Shown here: piece by piece, positions 1 through 6,738 of the stretch
Layout of the letters: every line of letters begins with the position of its first letter
Numbering within the stretch: the first letter of the stretch is position 1
NCBI GenBank assembly: GCA_937127195.1
Contig: CAKZLT010000223.1
Coordinates: 1 to 8,965, forward strand
Origin: an uncultured Saprospiraceae bacterium
GTDB taxonomy: Bacteria > Bacteroidota > Bacteroidia > Chitinophagales > Saprospiraceae
DNA length: 8,965 nt
Direction: 5' to 3'
Program-made: the position numbers and the translations under genes
Notes under the pieces: model-generated
The model's database searches: none
What the model saw: the letters and a program-made list of their open reading frames with translations, nothing else
Told to the model about the DNA's origin: nothing

Positions 1-75
<75 letters not shown>

Positions 76-141
76 TTATAAGAATAAGAGAGGATTTTTA
101 TTTTAATAAAAAAAACATTTAATATTCATATTTTTTACTTT

Positions 142-187
142 TTAAGAAGTTCTTAATAGTAGTTCTTAAATATCTCCTTTATTTTTG
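142..187 (+). promoter_or_regulatory. Putative promoter and palindrome upstream of the TPR/PD40/OmpA gene
   Basis: TATTTTTG at 180-187 matches the Bacteroidota -7 element TAnnTTTG exactly, about 100 bases before the chosen ATG. No good TTG is seen at the -33 position. Upstream is a perfect 15-base palindrome at 142-156 (TTAAGAA-G-TTCTTAA). Its right half, as AGTTCTTAA, is repeated at 161-169, 13 bases further on. The arrangement of a palindrome plus a half site next to a -7 element looks like an operator, but no binding protein can be named. Confidence 0.4.
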
Positions 188-286
188 GCAAAATTGTAAT
201 TGAATATTGAAGTATTAGTCACAAAATACCAAAAAAAACATATTTCTAACAAAACACGACAAAACAAAGAAAACTCAAATCATTCT

Positions 287-2269
287 ATGAATTTGAATAG
301 TATAAAAATTTGCCTCTTTCTCTTGCTGTTTTTAGGCTGTCAGTCTTCCATAAGGGCGCAGAATTCAAACCTATTCAAAACACTCAAAGCTGTACGCTCA
401 CTCAAAACAGCACAACGTTATATAAATAAAAGCGATTTTGAAACTGCCAAAATTCATTTAAAAAAAACTATTCGTATCAAAAAGGATTTTGCTGTGGCTC
501 ACCGCGAACTCGGAAAAGTCTATTTGGAACTCAATGAATTTAATGAAGCAATCAAATCTTATGAAACTTCATTTGACCTCAACTCTAAGCTCTCCCGCGC
601 TGCTTATTATGAATGCGGTGAAGCCTATTTTAGATTAGGTGACTTTGAAACGGCAGCCAAACTTTTTAAACAATACGAAGACTTAAAAGGAACACGATAC
701 ACCAATCGGCGACGAGAATCTGACCTAGAAACACAACATGACAAAAGCGCGAAACAACGTCGATTAAATTATGAATTCGCTTTGGAAGCTGTCAAAAATC
801 CAACAGCAGAACACCCCAACAACTTGGGCGGAACTGTCAATTCGACTTTTGACGAATATTTGCCTTCTATGGCTGGCAATGGTGATATTTTGATTTTCAC
901 TTCCGAAAAGACCTATTCACCTGTGGATATGCCAACTGGAGAAAATGTTTTTATTGTAAAAAAAGATGCTGCTGAATGGCTCGACCCCGTTGGAATTAGT
1001 CCATTAATCAACTCTCCTGTCAATGAAGGAATGGCAAAATTGGCGGCTGATGAGCGTTATATGTACTTTGCGGCTTGTCAAAGAGATGACTCAAAGGGAG
1101 GATGTGATATTTATAGAGCTACTTTGGACAACTATCGTGTAGATGAAGTTCGACCACTAGAAGGGCAACTCAACTCGGAATCTTGGGATTCGCAACCGTC
1201 TATTACTTGCGACGGAAAAACGATGTATTTCAGTAGTAGCCGTGAGGGCGGGTATGGTGGTGCAGACATTTGGGTCAGCTTTCAGCGACCAGATGGTTCT
1301 TGGAGTGAGGCTGTCAATCTGGGTTCTGACATCAATACAGATGGTGATGAAGAAGCCCCTTTTATTGCGCCTGATGGCAAAACAATGTATTTTGCATCCA
1401 CAGGTTTGCCAGGAATGGGAGATGGCGATTTATTTATAACTAGATATGAAAAAGGTAGCGTAGGCTGGAAGTGGAGTAAGCCACAAAACCTTGGCTACCC
1501 CATCAATTCCACCTTTCAAGAAGTTGGAATTTACCTAAAACCTGATGGTTATACTGCTTATTTAGCTTCTGCCCGTTTAGGTGGATTTGGAGGATTGGAT
1601 ATATATGAGGTAGAATTAGCTCAAGATTTTCAGCCTGGAAATATGGTTTTAGTTGAAGGAAAAGTCACTGATAATATTACTGGTGAGCCACTAAAAGTAG
1701 AAATGGACATCCTTCGTGAAGATGATAAATGGAAAATCAAATCTGATGAAGATGGGCGTTATTTTATCTGCCTTTCTGCCAAACAAGCTTATGCTTTCAC
1801 CGTTGCACAACCTAATTATGAATATTTTAGTGAAGCCGCATTTTTAGCTGAACAAGATAATAGCATTCCTTTTCGATTTGATATTTCTCTTGTTCCCAAT
1901 GAGTTGCCTACTCGCGATGAACTCGTTGTAGAAAATGATGAAATAAGTATGAATTTCTACTTTGACTTTGATGATTTTTCATTAAATACACACACTCGCA
2001 ATCAACTAGAAAAACTAACTTCTAAGCTCAAATCGGAGCCTGATTGGGAAATAGAAATCATCGGATATGCTGATAATGTCGGTTCAAGTGCTTACAATGT
2101 ATTGCTTTCTGAAAAGCGAGCGCAATCCATTGTTACTTATCTTCAAGATGCTGGGATTACGGTTAGTAAGGTCAGGCAAGAAGGGCGCGGGTCGGTAAGT
2201 AGTAGCAGCATCGGAGGCAGTACTATCAGTGAAAAAGATAGGCGCGTTGAGGTCAGAATGAGTAAATAA
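287..2269 (+). CDS. TPR–PD40–OmpA family envelope protein
   Basis: This 660-residue exported protein belongs to a Bacteroidota envelope family with an OmpA-type peptidoglycan-binding C terminus. I start it at the ATG at 287, which opens directly onto a signal peptide; an in-frame TTG at 200 would add 29 polar residues. The signal peptide ends either at FLG-C18, a loose lipobox, or after the Ala-Gln at 24-25, so lipoprotein status is undecided. TPR repeats lie at about residues 40-135. Five PD40 propeller-like blades lie at about 185-445, with repeats such as DGKTMYFSS and GGADIW. A carboxypeptidase-regulatory-like beta domain spans about 453-525. The OmpA domain spans about 553-660, with FYFDFDDFSL, a GYAD…G motif and LSEKRA, so the Asp and Arg used for peptidoglycan binding are kept. 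The likely role is anchoring or organising an outer-membrane or secretion complex. Some relatives are associated with gliding or type IX secretion, but no such neighbours are present here. Confidence 0.9.
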   Translation: MNLNSIKICLFLLLFLGCQSSIRAQNSNLFKTLKAVRSLKTAQRYINKSDFETAKIHLKKTIRIKKDFAVAHRELGKVYLELNEFNEAIKSYETSFDLNSKLSRAAYYECGEAYFRLGDFETAAKLFKQYEDLKGTRYTNRRRESDLETQHDKSAKQRRLNYEFALEAVKNPTAEHPNNLGGTVNSTFDEYLPSMAGNGDILIFTSEKTYSPVDMPTGENVFIVKKDAAEWLDPVGISPLINSPVNEGMAKLAADERYMYFAACQRDDSKGGCDIYRATLDNYRVDEVRPLEGQLNSESWDSQPSITCDGKTMYFSSSREGGYGGADIWVSFQRPDGSWSEAVNLGSDINTDGDEEAPFIAPDGKTMYFASTGLPGMGDGDLFITRYEKGSVGWKWSKPQNLGYPINSTFQEVGIYLKPDGYTAYLASARLGGFGGLDIYEVELAQDFQPGNMVLVEGKVTDNITGEPLKVEMDILREDDKWKIKSDEDGRYFICLSAKQAYAFTVAQPNYEYFSEAAFLAEQDNSIPFRFDISLVPNELPTRDELVVENDEISMNFYFDFDDFSLNTHTRNQLEKLTSKLKSEPDWEIEIIGYADNVGSSAYNVLLSEKRAQSIVTYLQDAGITVSKVRQEGRGSVSSSSIGGSTISEKDRRVEVRMSK

Positions 2270-2285
2270 AATTTTCTTAACATCC

Positions 2286-2318
2286 AAGCATCGGACAGCT
2301 CAAAGCCCTCCGATGCTT
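2286..2318. terminator. Hairpin between convergent genes
   Basis: A perfect 10-bp stem pairs AAGCATCGGA (2286-2295) with TCCGATGCTT (2309-2318). An inner GCT/AGC pairing (2298-2300 with 2304-2306) extends the helix. It sits 17 bases after the stop of the OmpA-domain gene and 11 bases beyond the stop of the convergent dehydrogenase gene. It is therefore positioned to end transcription from both sides. Neither side has a clean U-tract, so it is not a textbook intrinsic terminator. Confidence 0.65.
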
Positions 2319-2328
2319 TACCTATATT

Positions 2329-3219
2329 TTACTTAAAACTAGGCGAAACCACAAAATCTTTCGTTCCAGCCGTGTATTTGTAAAAACCTTCACCAGCTTT
2401 TTGACCAATTTTGCCTGCCATTACCATATTGACTAATAAAGGACAAGGCGCGTATTTTGGATTCCCGAAACCATCATGCAGCACATTCAAAATCGCCAAA
2501 CAAACATCCAATCCAATAAAATCTGCCAAACGAAGTGGCCCCATTGGATGTGCCATTCCGAGTTTCATGACGGTATCAATCTCTTCAACGCCAGCAACTC
2601 CTTCAAACAAAGTGTAAATCGCTTCATTAATCATCGGCATCAAAATACGGTTAGCCACAAAACCAGGATAATCATTCACCTCTGTTGGCACTTTACCTAG
2701 AGTGCGCGACAAATCCATAATCAACTCCGTCACCTCATCCGTTGTCGAATAACCTCTAATCACCTCAACCAGCTTCATCACAGGCACAGGATTCATAAAG
2801 TGCATTCCAATAACTTTCTCTGGACGACCTGTTACTGCGGCAATTCGAGTAATCGAAATAGAAGAAGTATTGGTTGCCAAAATCGCCTTTTCTGGTGCGA
2901 CTTCATCTAATTGGGCAAATATTTTAAGTTTCAAATCCACATTTTCAGTAGCTGCTTCTACCACCAAATCCGCATCTTTTGTCGCTTCTGCGGTATCTGT
3001 GAAAGTGTTGATGTTCGCCAAAGTACTATTCTTAGCTGCTTCATCAATTTTTTCTTTCTTTAGCATTCTATCCAAGTTCTTCGTGATAGTTGCGATAGCT
3101 TTTGAGAGCGCTATTTCCGATATATCTACTAAATTGACTTGAAAACCACTCATCGCAAAAACGTGAGCAATCCCGTTTCCCATTGCGCCAGCACCAACTA
3201 CGGTAATGTTTTTTATCAT
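2329..3219 (-). CDS. hbd: 3-hydroxybutyryl-CoA dehydrogenase (3-hydroxyacyl-CoA dehydrogenase family)
   Basis: This 296-residue soluble enzyme is full length for the family. It should interconvert (S)-3-hydroxybutyryl-CoA and acetoacetyl-CoA with NAD(P)(H), in beta-oxidation, butanoate or related CoA pathways. The N-terminal Rossmann fold shows G9-A-G-A-M-G14 and the acidic residue D32 at the end of strand two. The catalytic set fits the spacing known from human HAD (S137, H158, E170, N208): S119 in NTSS, H140 in HFMNPVP, E152 in KLVEV and N190 in GFVANR. The C-terminal dimerisation domain includes GMAHPMGPLRLADFIGLD and ends in the usual KAGEGFYKY. The gene stands alone, divergent from tetR, with its own promoter and a shared hairpin downstream. 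The exact chain-length preference cannot be read from sequence. Confidence 0.95.
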   Translation of the reverse strand: MIKNITVVGAGAMGNGIAHVFAMSGFQVNLVDISEIALSKAIATITKNLDRMLKKEKIDEAAKNSTLANINTFTDTAEATKDADLVVEAATENVDLKLKIFAQLDEVAPEKAILATNTSSISITRIAAVTGRPEKVIGMHFMNPVPVMKLVEVIRGYSTTDEVTELIMDLSRTLGKVPTEVNDYPGFVANRILMPMINEAIYTLFEGVAGVEEIDTVMKLGMAHPMGPLRLADFIGLDVCLAILNVLHDGFGNPKYAPCPLLVNMVMAGKIGQKAGEGFYKYTAGTKDFVVSPSFK

Positions 3220-3263
3220 TTTTATAAAAATTTTAATTCCTTCCTAAAATATTGAATGATATG

Positions 3264-3292
3264 CAAAATTAAACTTTATTTCTCAATTCAAA
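3264..3292 (-). promoter_or_regulatory. Bacteroidota-type promoter of hbd
   Basis: On the - strand, TTTG (3289-3292) is followed after 17 bases by TAATTTTG (3264-3271), an exact TAnnTTTG -7 element. Transcription would start near 3257, leaving a leader of about 37 bases before the ATG at 3219. The same 17-base spacing is found upstream of the TPR gene at 5478. Confidence 0.65.
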
Positions 3293-3370
3293 TTATGATT
3301 TTAATTATTATTATTTCTTGTCTGTATAAATTGTTTGAGAATGCTTTTTTATAAAAAGAACATTTTTATT

Positions 3371-3397
3371 TATTTTTGTTAGTAAACATTCACTAAC
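3371..3397 (+). promoter_or_regulatory. Putative tetR promoter -7 element overlapped by a TetR-type operator
   Basis: TATTTTTG at 3371-3378 matches the -7 consensus. A 20-base palindrome at 3378-3397 begins at its last base. The outer arms are GTTAGT and ACTAAC, with one further matched AA/TT pair inside. It would cover the transcription start, a usual place for an autorepressor of the TetR family, and the tetR ATG lies 108 bases downstream. No convincing -33 element is visible. Assignment to this TetR protein rests on position and symmetry only. Confidence 0.5.
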
Positions 3398-3504
3398 TTT
3401 TAATTGTTATAAAATTAAATAAAAAACTATCCTTGTTTCTGTTGATATTATCACCATCACAGTTTCAACTTTTGCAGTTAAAATTCATTTTTACAAAAAA
3501 CAAT

Positions 3505-4098
3505 ATGACGAATTACTCTGGTAGACAAATTGAAATAATCCAAGCGGCAGGTAAAATCATCACCCAAACAGGTATTAGTAGCTTAACAACCAAAAGCCTT
3601 TCAAAAGAAATGAAATTCTCTGAGAGTGCTCTTTATAGACATTTTTCAGGCAAAAATGAAATCATTAAAGCTATGTTAGGTTACTTAGCTGATGATATGG
3701 ATGCTCGTTTTAGCTCCTTTCAAAGTAGTGAAACAGCGCCTCTTGAGAAATTAAAATTCATTTTTACTAACCAATTAGATTTTTTTGTTCAAAAGCCATT
3801 TTTTGTCGGAGTAATCTTTCCTGAAAACCTTTTGGAAGAGAGCAATGATATAAATAAAGGGATTAAAAAAATTATGGTTACAAGAAAGAAACATTTAATT
3901 CCAACTATAGCACAATGTCAAAATGAAAAATTAATACGAACAGATTTAACAGAAGAAGAAATCTCACATATACTTATGGGGAGTTTCAGGTTGTTGACAT
4001 TAAAATGGAGATTGTCAGGTTTTGAATTTGACATTACAAAAAAGGGAGAGAAATTATTATCTAATCTTTTTAAAATTATAAAACCATGCGAAATTTAA
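3505..4098 (+). CDS. TetR/AcrR-family transcriptional regulator
   Basis: This is a 197-residue protein of usual TetR length. I take the ATG at 3505, whose product starts just before the DNA-binding helices; an in-frame TTG at 3433 would add an unlikely 24-residue hydrophobic lead. The N-terminal helix-turn-helix covers about residues 8-54, with ITQTGISSLTTKSLSKEM followed by the recognition helix and the hallmark LYRHFSGKNEII (43-54). The remainder is a helical ligand-binding and dimerisation domain with no recognisable effector motif. The gene overlaps the downstream lipoprotein gene by 13 bases, so the two are probably cotranscribed and translationally coupled. It diverges from hbd, and a palindrome in the shared gap suggests autoregulation. 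A role in acyl-CoA metabolism is possible from the neighbour, but the hbd promoter lies about 86 bases from the palindrome. Confidence 0.9.
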   Translation: MTNYSGRQIEIIQAAGKIITQTGISSLTTKSLSKEMKFSESALYRHFSGKNEIIKAMLGYLADDMDARFSSFQSSETAPLEKLKFIFTNQLDFFVQKPFFVGVIFPENLLEESNDINKGIKKIMVTRKKHLIPTIAQCQNEKLIRTDLTEEEISHILMGSFRLLTLKWRLSGFEFDITKKGEKLLSNLFKIIKPCEI

Positions 4099-4484
4099 TT
4101 CTTATTTGGGTGAGTATTTCACTCTTAGCTTCTTGTAGTTCTAATCAAGATACTAGTGATTTAATGTTGAACGATGGAAACAAATGGAAGGTAAACGAAG
4201 AAATGACACCACACATTCAACAAGGAAATGAAATTATGAATACTTATTTGACAGAGAAAAAAACAGATTTTCAGGAACTGGCAAAAGCACTCAAAACTCA
4301 AAATAGCAGCTTGATTAAGAGCTGTACAATGAAAGGGGCAAGTCATGACGAATTGCACAAATGGCTATATCCGCACATCGGATTTATCAAAAGTCTTTCA
4401 AGTACAAGCGATTCAAAAGAAGCAGAAAAAATCATTATTCAAATAAAAGAATCTTTTGAAACTTATCAAAAGTATTTTGAATAA
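4086..4484 (+). CDS. Small lipoprotein with a Cys/Met/His cluster, function unknown
   Basis: This is a 132-residue predicted lipoprotein. A short hydrophobic signal peptide ends in the lipobox LLAS-C17, so the mature protein should be lipid-anchored in the envelope. The mature part is mainly polar and helical. Two stretches look conserved in style: NDGNKWKVNEEM (29-40) and SCTMKGASHDELHKWLYPH (79-97). The second holds C80, M82, H87, H91 and H97, a possible metal-binding set. I recall similar 'HDELHKWL' small proteins in other Bacteroidota but know of no assigned function. The start overlaps the tetR stop by 13 bases and has no visible ribosome binding site, which implies coupling. The TetR protein probably controls its expression. 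A metal or stress function is inference only. Confidence 0.85.
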   Translation: MRNLILIWVSISLLASCSSNQDTSDLMLNDGNKWKVNEEMTPHIQQGNEIMNTYLTEKKTDFQELAKALKTQNSSLIKSCTMKGASHDELHKWLYPHIGFIKSLSSTSDSKEAEKIIIQIKESFETYQKYFE

Positions 4485-4504
4485 GTACTAATCAAATCCG
4501 TTGG

Positions 4505-4689
4505 GTGTATAACAAATTGCCGAAATAGAGTAGAAGAATATTTGAAACCTTGGAAATTTGGCAATGGGCTGCGTAAAACAGGTTTGTCAAACCTTTAAAA
4601 TTTTGCAACTTCTTTCACGAGCCTGCCTGCCGATGACAGTATAAAGAGCTTGACCGAGTAAATCTACTATGCGACAATTTGTTATACAC
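4505..4689. mobile_element. 185-bp inverted-repeat element, MITE-like
   Basis: GTGTATAACAAATTG (4505-4519) and its perfect complement (4675-4689) bound this segment. Pairing continues inward with gaps through CG and ATAG/TAGA to about 4534 and 4663. The interior has no open reading frame of note but carries a hairpin AGGTTT-GTC-AAACCT (4580-4594), and it looks richer in G+C than the A/T flanks. Terminal inverted repeats around a short non-coding core fit a miniature transposable element or a dispersed intergenic repeat. No target-site duplication is obvious. An integron attC site was considered, but the arms lack an unpaired spacer and the core GTTATAC departs from GTTRRRY. Confidence 0.55.
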
Positions 4690-4845
4690 TTATTTTTTAA
4701 AAAAAATAAAAGTTAAAAATTGTTAAAATTCTCAAATAAGTGTCGTATATTTCTTGAATAACGCATTAATACCAAACCTATCCTTCTTTTTATTCGTAAT
4801 ATAGATGTAGATAGTATTTATAAGTTAGAAAACATAAAGTAAATA
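4690..4845. other. AT-rich gap before the LytTR gene
   Basis: Together with the inverted-repeat element this forms a 361-base stretch without a gene. It holds an A/T palindrome (TTATTTTTT at 4690-4698 and AAAAAATAA at 4701-4709). TATATTTC at 4746-4753 is one mismatch from a -7 element. TAAGTTAGA at 4821-4829 fits the LytTR site consensus at 8 of 9 positions. I see no coding sequence and no secure promoter. Confidence 0.4.
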
Positions 4846-5136
4846 ATGAATTCCAATAATTCTCCACAAATCAAATTTGATGAAATTCTTTTCATCAAAC
4901 AACAAAAAGAACAAGTCATTTTTTATACTAAAAATGGACCAATCAACGCCGTTTACTCTCTTGAAAATCTTGAAAAGGAACTTCCTAACTCAACATTTCT
5001 ACGTATTCACGAAAAATACATCGTTTCGCTAGGTGCTATTAAATCTATCAGTAAAAACGAAATCGAGTTAGAAAAAGCAATTATTCCAATCCAAGAACGG
5101 TATTTCAAAAACCTGATTACAAGAATAAATTTATAA
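4846..5136 (+). CDS. Stand-alone LytTR DNA-binding protein
   Basis: This 96-residue cytoplasmic protein is little more than a LytTR domain, the ten-stranded DNA-binding fold usually found at the C terminus of AgrA/LytR-type response regulators. The pattern FDEILFIKQQKEQVIFYTKN (11-30) is followed by FLRIHEKYIVSLGAIKSI (about 51-68) and a short strand ending IPIQERYFKNL (about 80-90). These correspond to the family's IxRxHxSYIVNL and IPISRxYKxxL signatures. No receiver domain, membrane segment or other sensor is present, and there is no partner kinase nearby, so how its activity is controlled cannot be read. The usual Ser or Arg in the last signature is replaced in QERYF. It begins at an ATG without a clear ribosome binding site. 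The following gap holds sequences that fit LytTR sites. Confidence 0.85.
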   Translation: MNSNNSPQIKFDEILFIKQQKEQVIFYTKNGPINAVYSLENLEKELPNSTFLRIHEKYIVSLGAIKSISKNEIELEKAIIPIQERYFKNLITRINL

Positions 5137-5389
5137 TTATCCTTGTCACAAATTTAAAATTCCATACATTAAATCATTGAATATACTCGTTTATACATTC
5201 AAAAGTTAGTTTCATGGAATCACAGTTGTCTTCTCATCCCTTTCTTTCTTACATTTGTAGTAACGAAAAAGTTAGTTGAAAGACAATAATTCCATAGAAC
5301 ATAAGTTAAAAAGATAACAAAACCATTTTTTTCTACAAAAAAATGATAATTATCGAAATCATAATTTAGTTGAAACAATGACTTTTCAT
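5137..5389. promoter_or_regulatory. Gap between LytTR and TPR genes with repeated LytTR-like sites
   Basis: There is no gene here. AAAAGTTAGTT occurs twice in the same direction, at 5201-5211 and 5267-5277. Each copy contains AAAGTTAGT, an exact fit to the published LytTR half-site [TA][AC][CA]GTTN[AG][TG]. A third, 8-of-9 fit (TAAGTTAAA) lies at 5302-5310. A perfect palindrome GATAATTATC at 5345-5354 sits just upstream of the next promoter. The spacing of 66 bases is not the classical 21-22 bases of paired LytTR sites, so binding is a suggestion only. Confidence 0.35.
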
Positions 5390-5397
5390 TAACTTTG
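5370..5397 (+). promoter_or_regulatory. Bacteroidota-type promoter of the TPR gene
   Basis: TTG at 5370-5372 is followed after 17 bases by TAACTTTG at 5390-5397, an exact TAnnTTTG. Transcription would begin near 5404, giving a leader of about 75 bases to the ATG at 5478. The -33 and -7 elements and their spacing match the hbd promoter. Confidence 0.7.
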
Positions 5398-5477
5398 CCG
5401 TCAAATTGAACGTATTAATTTTTTTTATATAATTTTCTTTACTTTAATTGTTAAACAGAGAAAAAACTAAGAACAGT

Positions 5478-6386
5478 ATGAATTTTAAGCAGCTTATTAC
5501 ATCAATTGCATTTCTTGTCACAATTGTAGCATTTTCTAACTTCACTATTGTAGATCCAGAACCACCAACTCGCGAAGAAGCACTTGCTGCGTACAATGAA
5601 GGTGTCAAATTGCAAAAAACTGATCCTGCTAAAGCAATTCAGTTATTAGAAAAAGCAGTAACTATTGCCGAAAAATTAGATAGTAATGGTCTTGATATAC
5701 TAACAAAATCAACTAAGAGAATACCTGGTTTATATTATAATGTATCAGCAGGTATGGCTAAACAGAAAAAGTATGATGAGGCTATCAAATCTTTCAAAAA
5801 GACAATTGAAGTAGCTGAAAAGTATGAAAGTAAAAAAATTGTAGATGCTTCTAATAAGACGCTTTACAAAATGTACTATGCTAAAGGTTCTCAGAGCTTA
5901 AAGAAAAAAAGCTATGATGCTGCAATTGCAGATTTTGACCAAGCTTTAGAATTACAACCTGAATACACAAAAGCAATGTACTCTAAAGGAGTTGCTTTAA
6001 AAAATAAAGGTGAAATTGACAACGCTTTAGGTCAGTTTGATTTAGTAATCGAAAAATCGACTGCTAAAAACAACAAGAAAATGGCTAGTCGTGCAAACAA
6101 AGCTGCCTTCAATGCCTTGAAAGTTGCAGGTAAAAAAGCAAACAAAGCAGGAAAATCTCAAGATGCTATCAAATATATGAATATGGCACTAGAGAAATAC
6201 AAAATCAGTGGAAAAGATGCTGCTGATACTAATAAAAAATTAGCTGGTCTTTACTTTCAGTTAGGAAAAGCATACTGGGCTAAAAAAGATAAAGGAAACG
6301 CTTGTAAAGCATACAAAAAAGCACTTTATGGTCAGTACAAGAAAAACGCTGAGTATGAATTGAAAAATGTTGTAAAATGTAACTAA
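5478..6386 (+). CDS. Secreted tetratricopeptide-repeat protein
   Basis: This 302-residue exported protein is built from TPR helices. The ATG at 5478 opens onto a signal peptide (about residues 1-20, hydrophobic SIAFLVTIVAF). An in-frame TTG at 5448 would add ten charged residues and is less likely. TPR-like units run through the rest: EALAAYNEGVKLQ (about 30-65), KKYDEAIKSFKKTIEVAEKY (about 90-120), a typical unit with SYDAAIADFDQALELQPEY (about 140-170), EIDNALGQFDLVIEK, SQDAIKYMNMALEKY, and a last one with GNACKAYKKALYG. The C terminus reads NVVKCN, an ending often seen in Bacteroidota periplasmic TPR proteins. It should act as a protein-interaction scaffold in the periplasm, partner unknown. 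It is a single-gene unit with its own promoter and terminator. Confidence 0.9.
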   Translation: MNFKQLITSIAFLVTIVAFSNFTIVDPEPPTREEALAAYNEGVKLQKTDPAKAIQLLEKAVTIAEKLDSNGLDILTKSTKRIPGLYYNVSAGMAKQKKYDEAIKSFKKTIEVAEKYESKKIVDASNKTLYKMYYAKGSQSLKKKSYDAAIADFDQALELQPEYTKAMYSKGVALKNKGEIDNALGQFDLVIEKSTAKNNKKMASRANKAAFNALKVAGKKANKAGKSQDAIKYMNMALEKYKISGKDAADTNKKLAGLYFQLGKAYWAKKDKGNACKAYKKALYGQYKKNAEYELKNVVKCN

Positions 6387-6413
6387 TCAACTATTGATTA
6401 ATTGTTTGTAAAA

Positions 6414-6455
6414 AAAATGCGCCTAATACTTTTAATTAAGTATCAGGCGCATTTT
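6414..6455. terminator. Intrinsic terminator after the TPR gene
   Basis: AAAATGCGCCT (6414-6424) pairs with AGGCGCATTTT (6445-6455). After one A/C mismatch the stem continues with ATACTT/AAGTAT around the loop TTAATT, giving 17 paired bases. It lies 27 bases after the stop at 6386, and the + strand leaves a TTTT tail. Read on the - strand the U-tract is longer (eight), so it probably works in both directions and would also stop read-through from rplS. Confidence 0.9.
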
Positions 6456-6645
6456 GATTCCAATAACAAAAAATTGCTAATTGTAAAATATCAATCAAAT
6501 CTCCTTTCAACTTGATAACTCTTCGCACATAAGGACTAAAAATAAAAATCGCGTTAAGCTACGATTACCTCATTTTAACAGAAAATAGCTATTTCATTGG
6601 CAGCTAACTCTAAAAACATTCTCAGTCTTCAACTCACTTTCCAAC
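6456..6645. other. Intergenic region without a supported gene
   Basis: This lies between the terminators of the TPR gene and rplS. I see no gene with a usable start. A short - strand open frame of about 40 codons ends in the upstream hairpin but starts after an in-frame stop without an ATG. No clear repeat or promoter element is present. Confidence 0.5.
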
Positions 6646-6692
6646 AAAAAAAGGTTGTCAATTCTATCTTTATACAAGACGAATTGACAACC
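6646..6692 (-). terminator. Intrinsic terminator of rplS
   Basis: On the - strand a 12-bp perfect stem (GGTTGTCAATTC at 6653-6664 with GAATTGACAACC at 6681-6692) is followed by seven T (positions 6652 down to 6646). The loop can form an extra TCTT/AAGA pairing. It lies about 46 bases beyond the rplS stop. Confidence 0.9.
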
Positions 6693-6738
6693 CTTTATAG
6701 CTAAAAGCTATCAGTAAAACATTAGCAAAATAGGTAAC

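Noticed and set aside
200..286. TTG start for the TPR/PD40/OmpA gene
   Set aside because: It would place 29 polar residues before the signal peptide; the ATG at 287 gives a normal export signal. The same reasoning rejects the TTG starts at 3433 (tetR) and 5448 (TPR gene).
2870..3142. 90-codon + strand open frame
   Set aside because: It lies wholly antisense to the well-supported hbd gene, and its Ala/Ser/Phe/Val-rich composition is what the complement of hbd codons gives.
4505..4689. Integron attC site
   Set aside because: The ends GTATAAC/GTTATAC resemble attC boxes, but the pairing continues without the unpaired spacer, the core deviates from GTTRRRY, the length exceeds usual attC sites, and no integrase or cassette array is visible.
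6424..6550. Short - strand open frame encoding about 40 residues, ending within the terminator hairpin
   Set aside because: It begins right after an in-frame stop with no ATG, the end lies inside the TPR gene terminator, and no family pattern is recognisable.
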